64,000 nt of DNA from Artemisia argyi (lineage: Eukaryota > Streptophyta > Magnoliopsida > Asterales > Asteraceae): positions 11,827,897 through 11,891,896 of the forward strand of contig CM060684.1 of the NCBI GenBank assembly GCA_030686995.1, given 5' to 3'. Under the pieces are notes generated by a model, which saw only the letters and a program-made list of their open reading frames with translations, searched no databases and was not told the DNA's origin. Each line of letters opens with the position of its first letter. Position 1 is the first letter of the stretch. Below are positions 24,957 to 34,992 of this stretch, one piece after another. Made by a program: the position numbers and the translations under genes.

Positions 24957-26399
24957 TGATGAGGCGAAAAGTGAACCACTTTTAATGGGTCATTTAAGCC
25001 CGTATTCGTGATTATTTGATCAAATATTGCCCTAAATCGTTCCTTTTGTCATTTTAGGTGCTTTTGGAGAGAAATCTGGAAAAGGAAGCATTTTGGACGT
25101 TTTTGGAGCATAAAAGTGAAGAAAACGGCAAAGTCTCAATTTTTCTTGCTGGGAACAGTACCTGACGGCGTCAAGAGTCTCCAAGTGATGGCGTCAAGAG
25201 TTACAAAAGAGGTGGAAGTGGAAGATACACATGACGGTCCAGAGTGTTTTCAAGCATAGAAGATGACGGCCTCACCTAGGCCGTCATGGTCCATTTGTTA
25301 GTGACGGACCAGAAGAAATTCCTACATGACGACATCAAAATCAGATCTAGGCAATACGATTTTTATTAAGACGGCGAGTTGACGGCGTCACAAATTCCTT
25401 CTTGACGCTGTCACCCTGTAGAATCTATATATAGTTTTCCAAATTTCATTCATTAGGGTGCAACTTTGAGGGAATAAACCCTAGGCCGAATTTTACAGCT
25501 TTTTCAAGGGTTTCAACCCCTTGAATCTTTCATGTTCAATAAAAGATAAGTATTCCTTCAAATCATTCAATATGTCTATGTGTTGTTTGATTATATCTTA
25601 CGCTTGTCTTCTATTTAACATACTAGGCTAGATCTTTATTGTGTTTGCTTAGATGTAGTGAAACCTAGATGTTGATTATGGGTTGATTGTTTGTTTATAA
25701 TTGTTACGGATGATTGTATTCGATGTTAGGGTTAAGAAAACTGGCAGACTTTCATTGGTAACTTGCTTGAACGTCTTAAGAAACATGATCGGAGGTGTAC
25801 TATGATTTTTGGTTGTATTTAATTCGTAGGAGAATTCTAATGATCCCATGTTAGGAGCTTCTAACGGCTCGACATACGAGTGAAGTAGGATCCTATAGAG
25901 TTAGGGAATATTGTACACGGCCCTACGACTAGTATTAAGGAATATGACCCGTCATCCATGCAATTGTAACAAGTTATCAACCTGTAAAAGATATCTAGGG
26001 AGTAATGAAACCTAAGTAAACATAGCTTTCCTCATTATTGTTTCACCACATTAGTATAATAGTTTTGTTTTCATTTCTTTTATTTTATTTTGATTGCATC
26101 TTTAGATAAATTGGGTTAGTTGGCTAGCAACTAATTCCGCCCACTCTTCTAAAACCCGAGATTTTACTTGCTTTTATAAAAATATAAAAATACAAAAAGA
26201 ATCATCCCTCACCTCTAGACCTAGTTTATTAGGCTTTCTAATCCTAGCGACACTATTCCTGAGTTGAACGATCAATCCCCCGGTACTTGTCACTATACTA
26301 TACTACAACGATCAGGTACACTGCCTCGTGGGGGTTGTAAGCTTCTCGAGATCCCTTGAGAGGTAAAACCTATTGCGAGGGTGCGATCCCCACGTATCA
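24957..26399 (+). repeat. Athila-like LTR 1 (1443 bp)
   Basis: TGATGAGG..CGTATCA ends are followed by a primer-binding site. By hand count it differs from LTR 2 at roughly 48 positions (about 97% identity). A cluster of TGACGGCGTCA-like motifs lies at 25163-25413, just before a TATA box (CTATATATAG, near 25425), so this is U3. Confidence 0.9.
25163..25413 (+). promoter_or_regulatory. Cluster of TGACG..GTCA motifs in LTR U3
   Basis: TGACGGCGTCA or close variants occur at 25163, 25186, 25327, 25380 and 25403, with TGACGG half-sites at 25232 and 25302 and an inverted pair at 25264-25286. TGACG is the core bound by plant TGA/bZIP factors. The spacing ahead of the TATA box suggests an enhancer; binding is inferred. 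Confidence 0.5.
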
Positions 26400-26405
26400 A
26401 GTTTT

Positions 26406-26424
26406 TGGCGCCGCAACCCGGGGA
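26406..26424 (+). other. Primer-binding site of the Athila-like element
   Basis: TGGCGCCGCAACCCGGGGA lies six bases after the LTR end and resembles the TGGCGCCGTTGCCGGGGA-type site of Athila/Tat elements. Confidence 0.75.
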
Positions 26425-26577
26425 ATAGTTATTGTCTTGGTTAGGATTTCTTTTTATTAGGTCTACTTGCTGGATTCCTTTCTAGTAAGGTTTTATTTTT
26501 ATTTCTAGGTTTTCTTTAGTCTATCTTTTTCTTTGTGTGTTTGTTCATAATTTTCACTGACTATTCCATTCACCATT

Positions 26578-27573
26578 ATGGAGAACGCGAATCCACCATA
26601 CTACCGACCACAAAATTCACCCACTCCTAATGACATCTTGATGTTTAAAAAACATGAAGATGAACCTATCTATGATGCATGGGCTCGTTTTAAATATTTA
26701 CTCCAAAAAGTCCCTCATCATAATTTCGATATGTGGTCACAAATTGAAATATTTTACCATCGTGTCGACCACTATACCAAAATGGACATTGACCATACCG
26801 CAGATGGGGACCTTTGGGGATTAAGTGCTAATGAAGCATGGGAAGCCATAGAGAATTGTGTCATACTCGCTAAGAAAATGGACAACCCGACAAACGTTGT
26901 TACGGATCAATTGATAGCAAGTTTAAGGGAACAAGCAAGACGTTTGTTTGGGGATAATAAGTCTATAGATGAGATACCTAGGTGCAATGGGTGGTTTGAT
27001 TTCACCATAATACAAGATGAACACATTGGTAATCTAGATACAATGGTGGATGAGGCGAATAACATAAGCCTACTCAGTGCTCCACAAGTCCTACCATCAT
27101 TTGATGCGTACATACCTCCCTTGACTTACCCGAAAGAAGTAGAAGAGACTATAGGAACCCCAATAGAGGTAGAATCCTTGGATCAAGCACAACTAGAGAA
27201 TATAGGTTTTAACACTTGTAGTGATGACCTTTCTTTTAGTTCTAAGGAAGTTCCTAGTTTTGATGAACCGGAGCCTCAACCAAAGCCGTTACCTAATCTT
27301 CCATCTTTAGATGTGAATTTAGGAATTGAAAAAGGTCCCGATCCACCCATCAAACCATATAGTCCAGGTTGTCTTGGGATAAAGGTAGTAGACTTTAAGC
27401 CATGTAGAGAGGAAGCCAACATAGGAGTGGAAAGTGACCTTACATGCTTACATCACCCATTCATGATTGATCACAAAAAACATTATGGGTTTAAACCGGG
27501 TTTATTAGGTCAAGATGGATTCCCAACTAGAAGTCTCTCGAAATTTATAGAAAATGATCCCTTTCTTAATTAG
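26578..27573 (+). CDS. Athila-like Gag protein, 331 residues, no pol downstream
   Basis: It starts MENANPPYYRP. Residues about 30-95 carry the retrotransposon Gag domain (YDAWARFKYLLQKVPHHNF, then IEIFYHRVDHYTK and a NEAWEAIEN-like motif), the pattern of Athila/gypsy Gag. The rest is acidic and proline-rich, without a zinc knuckle. The frame ends KFIENDPFLN and is not followed by protease, reverse transcriptase or integrase before the second LTR, so the element is a gag-only, non-autonomous derivative. Its proteins for copying would have to come from elsewhere. Confidence 0.78.
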   Translation: MENANPPYYRPQNSPTPNDILMFKKHEDEPIYDAWARFKYLLQKVPHHNFDMWSQIEIFYHRVDHYTKMDIDHTADGDLWGLSANEAWEAIENCVILAKKMDNPTNVVTDQLIASLREQARRLFGDNKSIDEIPRCNGWFDFTIIQDEHIGNLDTMVDEANNISLLSAPQVLPSFDAYIPPLTYPKEVEETIGTPIEVESLDQAQLENIGFNTCSDDLSFSSKEVPSFDEPEPQPKPLPNLPSLDVNLGIEKGPDPPIKPYSPGCLGIKVVDFKPCREEANIGVESDLTCLHHPFMIDHKKHYGFKPGLLGQDGFPTRSLSKFIENDPFLN

Positions 27574-30218
27574 AGAAAATCTTAATCTACCCATTAACCC
27601 AATTGAATTAGGTAAGGTTATGATGATAGGAGCACACCCCTTTGAGCATATAATTCATCCACCACTCTTTCCTCACGAGACATACTTCCACTGAGAAGGT
27701 GTGTATCGCTACTTCCACCCGCACTTAATCTTAAGTGTAGGGAAAACCTCCCTTGTTTCCGTTAAATAAGGTTCGAGTCAGGCTCGTGACTCGAACAAAA
27801 ACAAGCGCTTCTTGGGATGCAACCCATGTTTTGTGTGATTTTTATTTGTTTCCGTATGCATGTCTTATTTTTATTGTTGGTAGATCATGTTTCAAATTAA
27901 ATTGTGAAAATGCTTTATTTTATTGTTTAACTTCGTCTTAACTTCATATAAAGGTATTTTGCAAAAGCTAAGTGTAAGGGGAAACCCCAAATTTGTTTCT
28001 AAGAACAAAAATGATCTTGATTCGCCACAATATTAAATGAACATGTGTATTATTATTTGTTAGAGTCAAATGCTTGTATCGAGTCATAATGATGTTTTGC
28101 AGGATTTTCCAGGAAGTAGGACATAAGTTTTTCCAGAAATTTTCACGAAACTTAACGTAAAGATTTTTGCAGGTCACTTCTGACGGCGTCAGGAATTAAC
28201 ACCTGACGGCGTCATGTGTAAAATTCTGGAAATTTTGCGAGTTTTGTTTTTCTAACGGAGTCTTAAAGTTTTTGTTAATTCTTTAGTTTTATAAACTCCA
28301 GGAAATCTGCAAACATTCATTCCACAAGCATTATATCTTACATTGTTTTCTAGGATTTGTTAGTATATATAGATTGCCGCCGATTTTATGCGAGGTTGCC
28401 TTGATTGTTTTCTCAGGTATAACAGGTTATATATGACAAGAAGATGATTTATTTTCTAGAAGGGAAGCTTTGAACGTTCATTTTCTTGGAGAAAGATCTA
28501 ACCTTGTTGACACACTATCCACACCGAACGAATCAAGGGAGTATTTGTTTTCATTCTTTTACCTGTTTTACTTTTACATCCTTTAATTGAACATTGGGGA
28601 CAATGTTCATCCTAAGTGTAAGGGGAGGGTAAATGATGATACCTTATAGGATACTATTGCACTTGAGTTTATTTGTTTGATGGTAGGTGTGTAATAAAAC
28701 TAAGAGAAATACTTGTTAGTGTAATTTTAGCGCCAAATTTAAAATTTTTTACAACATTTAGGAGTGAAACTTTAGCCTTAGCAAGCGTCTCATGGATAGG
28801 AGTTGTATGACTAGCACAAAATCGTTCCATTCAGAAAAATTTTCTACCCAAATATGTGAGGTTAGCCTTTAGATTTGATAGGAAAAGCATTCATTATTAG
28901 TGCTTATTAGTGTGCCGGTAGCATTTAGATTCTAGAACTTGCGTTAATGATGCATCCCAAGACCGCTAGTGAGACTTCATTCGTGTATTAGGATTTAGTA
29001 CATGATAAGAGGCATTAGGATCACCTTTGTGTTAAACCCGTATCTTAATTACTTGACCATTTAAGTCATATCACTTGGCTAGTAAAGTCAATTAATTTTT
29101 CCTACACCTTAGCGTTATACTCATTTTTAGTACACGAAACCCCTAGTACACCCCTCCGAGCCTATCTTTTCGTTTTTAACTTTAAGCATTTTACTTAAAA
29201 AAAGAATTTGTTACAACCCACCAAAATGTGCAACCAAATCGCCTTAGCCTTCCGCGTATGCACTCATCTTTAGTGCATTATTGTTATTTGTCTAAACCCT
29301 TAGTTAATTATCTAATTGATTACATGGTTGCTAAGTCAATTCATATCTTGTACATATTGTTTTGGGATGATTGGGACTCATGGGTAAAGTACTTGTGTTA
29401 TGGAGTAATGGGGAAGAACAACAAATTATTACCCCCATATGTGCGTTAATCTTAAAAAGTACTCCAAGTGTTTTGATTATCTTGATTCGAGTCATTAGAT
29501 TAGTTTATTGCAAAGTATGTAAAAAGTCAAGTGTAAGGGGAATGTACATTCCCTATGATGTATTATTTTGGATGGTAGGGTAAGAGTGTATGCAAAAAAA
29601 AAAAAAAAAAAAAAGAAAAAAAAAATTAAGAAAAAGAAAAAAAAATAGAAAAAGAAAAGAGAAAAAATGTATGGACTACCATCCCATTTCATTCTATGTT
29701 TGTTTTATGTTTTTGTTATTTTTGATTTATTAACTTAAGTCGAGTCTAGTCTTGGCTTAGCAACGCCATATTGTACATGTAATTAACCAAGATGATTAAC
29801 TCGCCACCAGTAAATATTGCATTTATCCAACAAAATCGTGTATTCTATATCCCTACACCTAACGTTTTAACCCTTTGGAAGACCTCTTTGATAGTTTATC
29901 CTAGGTGCTTACGCCAAGTGGTGGAGGTTTGATCCTTTCCCAAGCCTATGGTAATTTATTTTGCTATGACAGGTAGTGAGAGATGTTTTCCATTTCCTTA
30001 TTGTCATATATACTTTATTACACCCGAGAGATGTGAGTATCTAAACACTATTTGTGAGGTGCTAGTGTATGATCTCCGTGCTTGTCTTTGGTCTTTAGTG
30101 GAATGATTATTTGTTGTAATTACTTTTATATTAGTGTTAAATGACCCCTAACTTGTATTTTGATTATAATAAAAGCGCATTTGCTTGAGGACAAGCAAAT
30201 CTCAAGTGTAAGGGTATT
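27574..30218 (+). other. Non-coding internal region of the Athila-like element
   Basis: No frame with a recognisable domain. Two TGACGGCGTCA motifs near 28174 and 28204 echo the LTR, and the GCGCTTCTTGGG..GCAACCCATG block near 27800 is of a kind seen in Athila 3' regions. An A-rich run lies at 29594-29662. Confidence 0.65.
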
Positions 30219-31661
30219 TGATGAGGCGAAAAGTGAACCACTTTTAAGGGGTCATTTAAGCCCGGATTCGTGATTATTTGATCAAATATTTCCCTAAATC
30301 GTTCCTTTTGTCATTTTAGGTACTTTTGGAGAGAAATCTGGAAAAGGAAGCATTTTGGACGTTTTTGGAGCATAAAAGTGAAGAAAACGGCAAAGTCTCA
30401 ATTTTCCTTGCTGGGAACAGTACCTGACGGCGTCAAGAGTTTCCAAGTGACGGCGTCAGGAGTTACAAAAGAGGTGGAAGTGAAAGATACACATGACGGT
30501 CCATAGTGTTTTCAAGCATAGGAGATGACGGCGTGACCTAGGCCGTCATGGTCCATTTGTTAGTGATGGCCCAGAAGAAATTCCTACATGATGGCGTCAA
30601 AATCAGATCTAGGCAATACGATTTTTATTTAGACGGCGAGTTGACGGCGTCACAAATTCCTTCTTGATGCCATCACCCTGTGGAATCTATATTTAGTTTT
30701 CCAAATTTCATTCATTAGGGTGCAACTTTGAGGGAATAAACCCTAGGCCGAATTTTACAGTTTTTTTAAGAGTTTCAACCCCTTGAATCTTTCATGTTCA
30801 ATAAAAGATAAGTATTCCTTCAAATCACTCAATATGTCTATGTGTTATTTGATTATATCTTACGCTTGTCTTCTATTTAACATGCTAGGTTAGATCTTTA
30901 TTGTGTTTGCTTAGATGTAGTGAAACCTAGATGTTGATTATGGGTTGATTGTTTGTTTATAATTGTTACGAATGATTGTATTCGATGTTAGGGTTAAGAA
31001 AACTGGCAGACTTCCACTGGTAACTTGCTTGAACGTCTTAAGAAACATGATCGGAGGTGTACTACGATTTTTGGTTGTATTTAATGCGTAGGAGAATTCT
31101 AATGATCCAATGTTAGGAGCTTCTAACGGCTCGACATAGGAGTGAAGTAGGATCCTATAGAGTTAGGGAATGTTGTACACGGCCCTACGACTAGTATTAA
31201 GGAATATGACCCGTCATCCATGCAATTGTAACAAGCTATCAACCTGTAAAAGATATCTAGGGAGTAATGAAATCTAAGTAAACACGGCTTTCCTCATTAT
31301 TGTTTCACCACATTAGTATAATAGTTTTGTTTTTATTTCTTTTATTTTATTTTGATTGCATCTTTAGATAAATTGGGTTAGTTGGCTAGCAACTAATTCC
31401 GCCCACTCTTCTAAAACCCGAGATTTTACTTGCTTTTATAAAAATATAAAAATACAAAAAGAATCATCCCTCACCTCTAGACCTAGTTTATTAGGCTTTC
31501 TAATCCTAGCGACACTATTCCTGAGTTGAACGATCAATCCCCCGGTACTTGTCACTATACTATACTACAACGATCAGGTACACTGCCTCGTGGGGGTTGT
31601 AAGCTTCTCGAGATCCCTTGAGAGATAAAACCTGTTGCGAGGGTGCGATCCCCACGTATCA
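30219..31661 (+). repeat. Athila-like LTR 2 (1443 bp)
   Basis: Same length and ends as LTR 1. It is followed by another primer-binding site (from 31668) and another gag start, so this is not the end of an element but the middle of a tandem. Confidence 0.9.
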
Positions 31662-31940
31662 AGTTTTTGGCGCCGCAGCCCGGGGAATAGTTATTGTCTT
31701 GGTTAGGATTTCTTTTTATTAGGTCTACTTGCTGGATTCCTTTCTAGTAAGGTTTTATTTTTATTTCTAGGTTTTCTTTAGTCTATCTTTTTCTTTGTGT
31801 GTTTGTTCGTAATTTTCACTGACTATTCCGTTCACCATTATGGAGAACGTGAATCCACCATACTACCGACCACAAAATTCACCCACTCCTAATGACATCT
31901 TGATGTTTAAACAACATGAAGATGAACCTATCTATGATTC
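31662..31940 (+). pseudogene. Second Athila-like internal region, truncated in gag
   Basis: It repeats the leader and the first ~33 codons of gag (MENVNPPYYRP to HEDEPIYDS at 31840-31940), then breaks into retroposon sequence. The LTR-internal-LTR-internal layout points to unequal or template-switch recombination. Confidence 0.8.
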
Positions 31941-32396
31941 AAGTGGTTCATGCGATGCATTACTAGTCATCCGAGACCCATCCTCCTTAGCTTCCTTTGT
32001 ACTACCAGAATACACATCCTTAGTCACTTCATTGGGAGGAATACCAAAGTCATCAGTATCATCCATATGGAGGCCATCAAATTGGTTTGATGTAACAATC
32101 GGCGCATCACTCGTACTAGCCACAACAGCAGCCTTCTTCTTAGTACCATCCACTTTTTTGGGTTCAGGAGGAGTCTTTTTGGGTTGATATTGAAATTGTT
32201 TACCCGTAACATGTTTAGTAAACCCTCCTTGACCCGGATTTGTTGAACCACCTTGCTTTCCTTTCTTCTTGTTATTAACAGTCTTGAAACCATCATTAAC
32301 AGTCTTAGTCGGTTTAACAGCAGGTAAAGCAATTTTAGGACAATCAAACAAAGTATGACCAAAGATCTTACATGTATCACAAAACCATAATTTCAA
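31932..32396 (-). pseudogene. DUF4283/zinc-knuckle ORF1-type protein fragment (retroposon)
   Basis: It begins with a CX2CX4HX4C knuckle (CDTCKIFGHTLFDC), then a Lys/Gly-rich linker (NDGFKTVNNKKKGK) and FDGLHMDDTDD. This is the layout of DUF4283 and zinc-knuckle proteins found as ORF1 of plant LINEs. The end (VYSGSTKEAKEDGS) resembles the beginning of the frame at 46955 (VYHGAPKPSED), so the two copies overlap. The frame is cut at 31932 by the Athila-like element; the retroposon tail is at 24924-24956. Confidence 0.65.
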
Positions 32397-32762
32397 AAAC
32401 CCCTAAATTGTTACGCAAAACCCTAATTTTTAAAACATTAATCAAGGTTAACAAACAATTCAAAATAATAAATAAACTCCAAAAATTACCTTGTTGGAAG
32501 ATGACAACCATAAATCAATGTCAAATTGAAAACACGGAAGATGAAATTGTGATTTTGGAAGATGTATGTGTGTTTTAGGGTTTGGAATTGTGATTAAACA
32601 AATGATCGGGATCAATCCGCAATAACAAAATACCGGTCATGGTCAACGCAATTAAGATATTGACTTATGCCACTTAGGATGCCAGCGTAGAATGTAACCG
32701 GTAATAATGGGTTACAACATGTTAGAATGGGACGAGTGATATATAGAACCAGTCACGTAAAC

Positions 32763-32849
32763 AATGGTAACCTCTTTGAACAAAAAAAAACTATAGTAAC
32801 TAAAAGCAAATTTTTGTGAAACTTTAGTAACATTTTTGTGTAATAACCC
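32763..32849 (-). repeat. Right terminal inverted repeat of the MULE
   Basis: Complement of 22677-22793, ending GTGTAATAACCC, followed by the 9-bp target copy. Confidence 0.88.
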
Positions 32850-33010
32850 ATTTGTGTTTGGTTAGAATAAGTTTTCAGTTTTGTATCAAGATTAGGTGAT
32901 GCTAAATTCTTGTTTCCTATTCTTATGTTTGTAATATTTTTGGAGATTAATATAATTCATTCACCTTTGCAAAAAAAAAAAAAAAAAAAAAAAATCGTCT
33001 TGGAGTTGTT

Positions 33011-33699
33011 AAAACTTTAAATTACTAATATACCCTCCAAACATTTGTTTACAATTATAAATATGTCATTTTACATCTTATAATTATATTTAACAGCTAA
33101 CTTTTCAAACACTTTTATTGAAAAAAAGATACAGCTTGTAGCTCATGTTAACAGCTTTGCAGTTTACAGCTTACAGCCTACAACTAGTTTTGCCAAACAT
33201 ACCCTGTGTAACATTTAAGGGAGCTCTTCACCTCTAAAGTACAACATTTAATAAACATGTCATGTTGACCTTAGAAGTTAATGTATAGCTTTTAATTGAA
33301 AAGATAGTATGTCAAACAATGAAGGTGTAAGTTAATAAACATTTGTATCACAATTTAAAAAAAAATGTTTTCTTTATTTGCCAATTTCAATCTCATACTC
33401 CTAAACCCAAACTACAAATTGAATTTTTATTAACAATCCTAACCAAAATCACCAACATAATTTAATTTGGTTTAAATGATCCTCGAAATCAATGCTAATA
33501 TCGGTATGAATTCTGAAGTCTTGTTGTCCATGAAAAAATGCTGGTGAATTAGTCACTAAACGATTGTAAGTTTATTGACAATGTATGGCTAGAAACTGTT
33601 ATGGGTTTGAATGTGTTGAATGGGAACCAAAACAAGAATCGACAAATTAATTGGTAGAAAGTGAGATTGTTTATGAGGATGATGATGTGTTAAAGTTAA
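33011..33699. other. Unassigned intergenic DNA
   Basis: AT-rich. A block at 33120-33210 (repeated ACAGCTTRCAG words) may pair with 22250-22300 as a diverged hAT-like MITE, but no clear target duplication was found. No gene seen. Confidence 0.4.
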
Positions 33700-34680
33700 A
33701 CCACGAGTTGGATGTCAATATTGAAAATATTGAAGTGGCTCTCCAACAACATACATGTGGTTCAATGGTTGGCTTATGTGTGCACTACAATGGTTAGAGG
33801 TGAGACAAAACTCGAAAGAATGGTGGTTGAGGTGATTAATAAACTCCTGTTGTTAGGTTGTGTGTGCACTACATTGGCTTTCATGGCTTCTTTTTATATA
33901 ATAGTCAGTCGGATATATGAATGGGCTGCTATTTTGATAACAATATAAATATTTATCGATGATGCAAAGCTTGCAGGTATGATTGATAACAATATATGGA
34001 TATGGCCTAATGATTGGTATGATAAATTTCCTATACTGAAGAATGTAACTATGCCAAGAATTGATGTTAATAAGAAAGACAATGTGAAGTGGGTGACAAG
34101 TGATAACAAGAAAATCAAATATGTAGTTTCTCATGTTTGGAAAGATATGAGAGACAACTTGCCAAAGATTGAGTTGGATAATGTTGTGTGGTTTACCCAA
34201 TTTAATCCTAGACATGCTTTTATATCGTGGCTAGAAATTCATGGGAAGCTAATGACATAGGATAGAATGTTATGCTTTTAAGTGTTGATATGTAAAATGG
34301 GCCGACTCTCATCGACACTTATTCTTCAAGTGTAAGTATACCGGAAGCATGCATATGGGTTCAAATGAGGCAAATGATCCAAAAGGTGGAGGTCAAGATG
34401 ATTTGAAGTAAATTGTGGATGAAGTTACACAATGAAGTAGAAGTGTATATGGCATGTGGTAAAAAGACTTGTTCTGGCAGCTTCAATGTATTATGTTTGG
34501 CCGGAAAGAAATTATAGATTGTTTAAGCAGGAATGTAGAACTGATGATGACCTGGTTAAAATCATTAGGGAAAATGTGAAAAGTAAAATGATGAGTTTGA
34601 AAGTCAAAAAGTCAATTGAAGTGATGAAAGTTGCTAAAAAATGGGGCATGCAATGGGATGATTGGCAGCTAAAATGAAAT
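33700..34680 (+). pseudogene. LINE reverse transcriptase, C-terminal (zf-RVT) remnant
   Basis: Broken frames read like the end of plant LINE ORF2: IWIWPNDWYDKFPIL, VVSHVWKDMRDNLPKI, VWFTQFNPRHAFISWLEIHG, and then LVLAASMYYVWPERNYRLF and VKSKMMSLKVKKSIEVMKVAKKW. Stops near 34260-34455 interrupt it where the Cys/His cluster should be. The reverse transcriptase core is missing, as in a 5'-truncated insertion. The 3' UTR continues to 34992 and resumes at 38427. Confidence 0.78.
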
Positions 34681-34992
34681 GGTGAATGACTGTGATTGAT
34701 AAGTATGGATCAAATGGTTGGTGAGTTTATGGATGGACTGAGGAGTATAAGTCAGTGTTTGGATGGACAAAGGGGATAACAGTAGTATGAGAGACTTGAT
34801 GATATAGGTGTTATAGATATGGTTGGGCCCATGACATTGTGAATGATGCCTTTCATGGATAATAATCTTTATGATATATTGTGAGGATGATGTTGGAGTG
34901 TACTCATAAGACTGCCTTCTTGAGGGAAATGTAGTCTTCTATCAATGGTAACAAGCTTTCTACATTTGATGATGCCTTTCATGGATGATAGT

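Larger units (their letters stand above)
22677..32849. mobile_element. Mutator-like element (MULE) with long TIRs and two convergent genes
   Basis: The element begins GGGTTATTACACAAAAATG and ends in its exact inverted complement. The inverted repeats run about 87-117 bp. It is flanked by near-identical 9-bp duplications (GTTTGTGTT 22668-22676, ATTTGTGTT 32850-32858). Inside are a plus-strand GRF-zinc-finger gene next to the left TIR and a minus-strand PB1/MuDR transposase remnant read from the right TIR. About 7.9 kb of the interior is later retroelement insertion, so the original element was roughly 2.5 kb. Confidence 0.88.
22414..32994 (+). mobile_element. 5'-truncated LINE 3' end, split by the MULE
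   Basis: Pieces 22414-22676 and 32859-32994 join across the MULE. The right piece ends TTCACCTTTGC plus an A run (32971-32994), typical of a LINE tail. TTGGAGCTGTT at 22403-22413 and TTGGAGTTGTT at 33000-33010 look like the target duplication. No coding part remains, so the family is inferred from tail structure. Confidence 0.55.

Noticed and set aside
22250..33215. Possible outermost hAT-like MITE (GCCTGTTTG.. / ..CAAACATACCC)
   Set aside because: The ends pair poorly and no 8-bp target duplication could be found.
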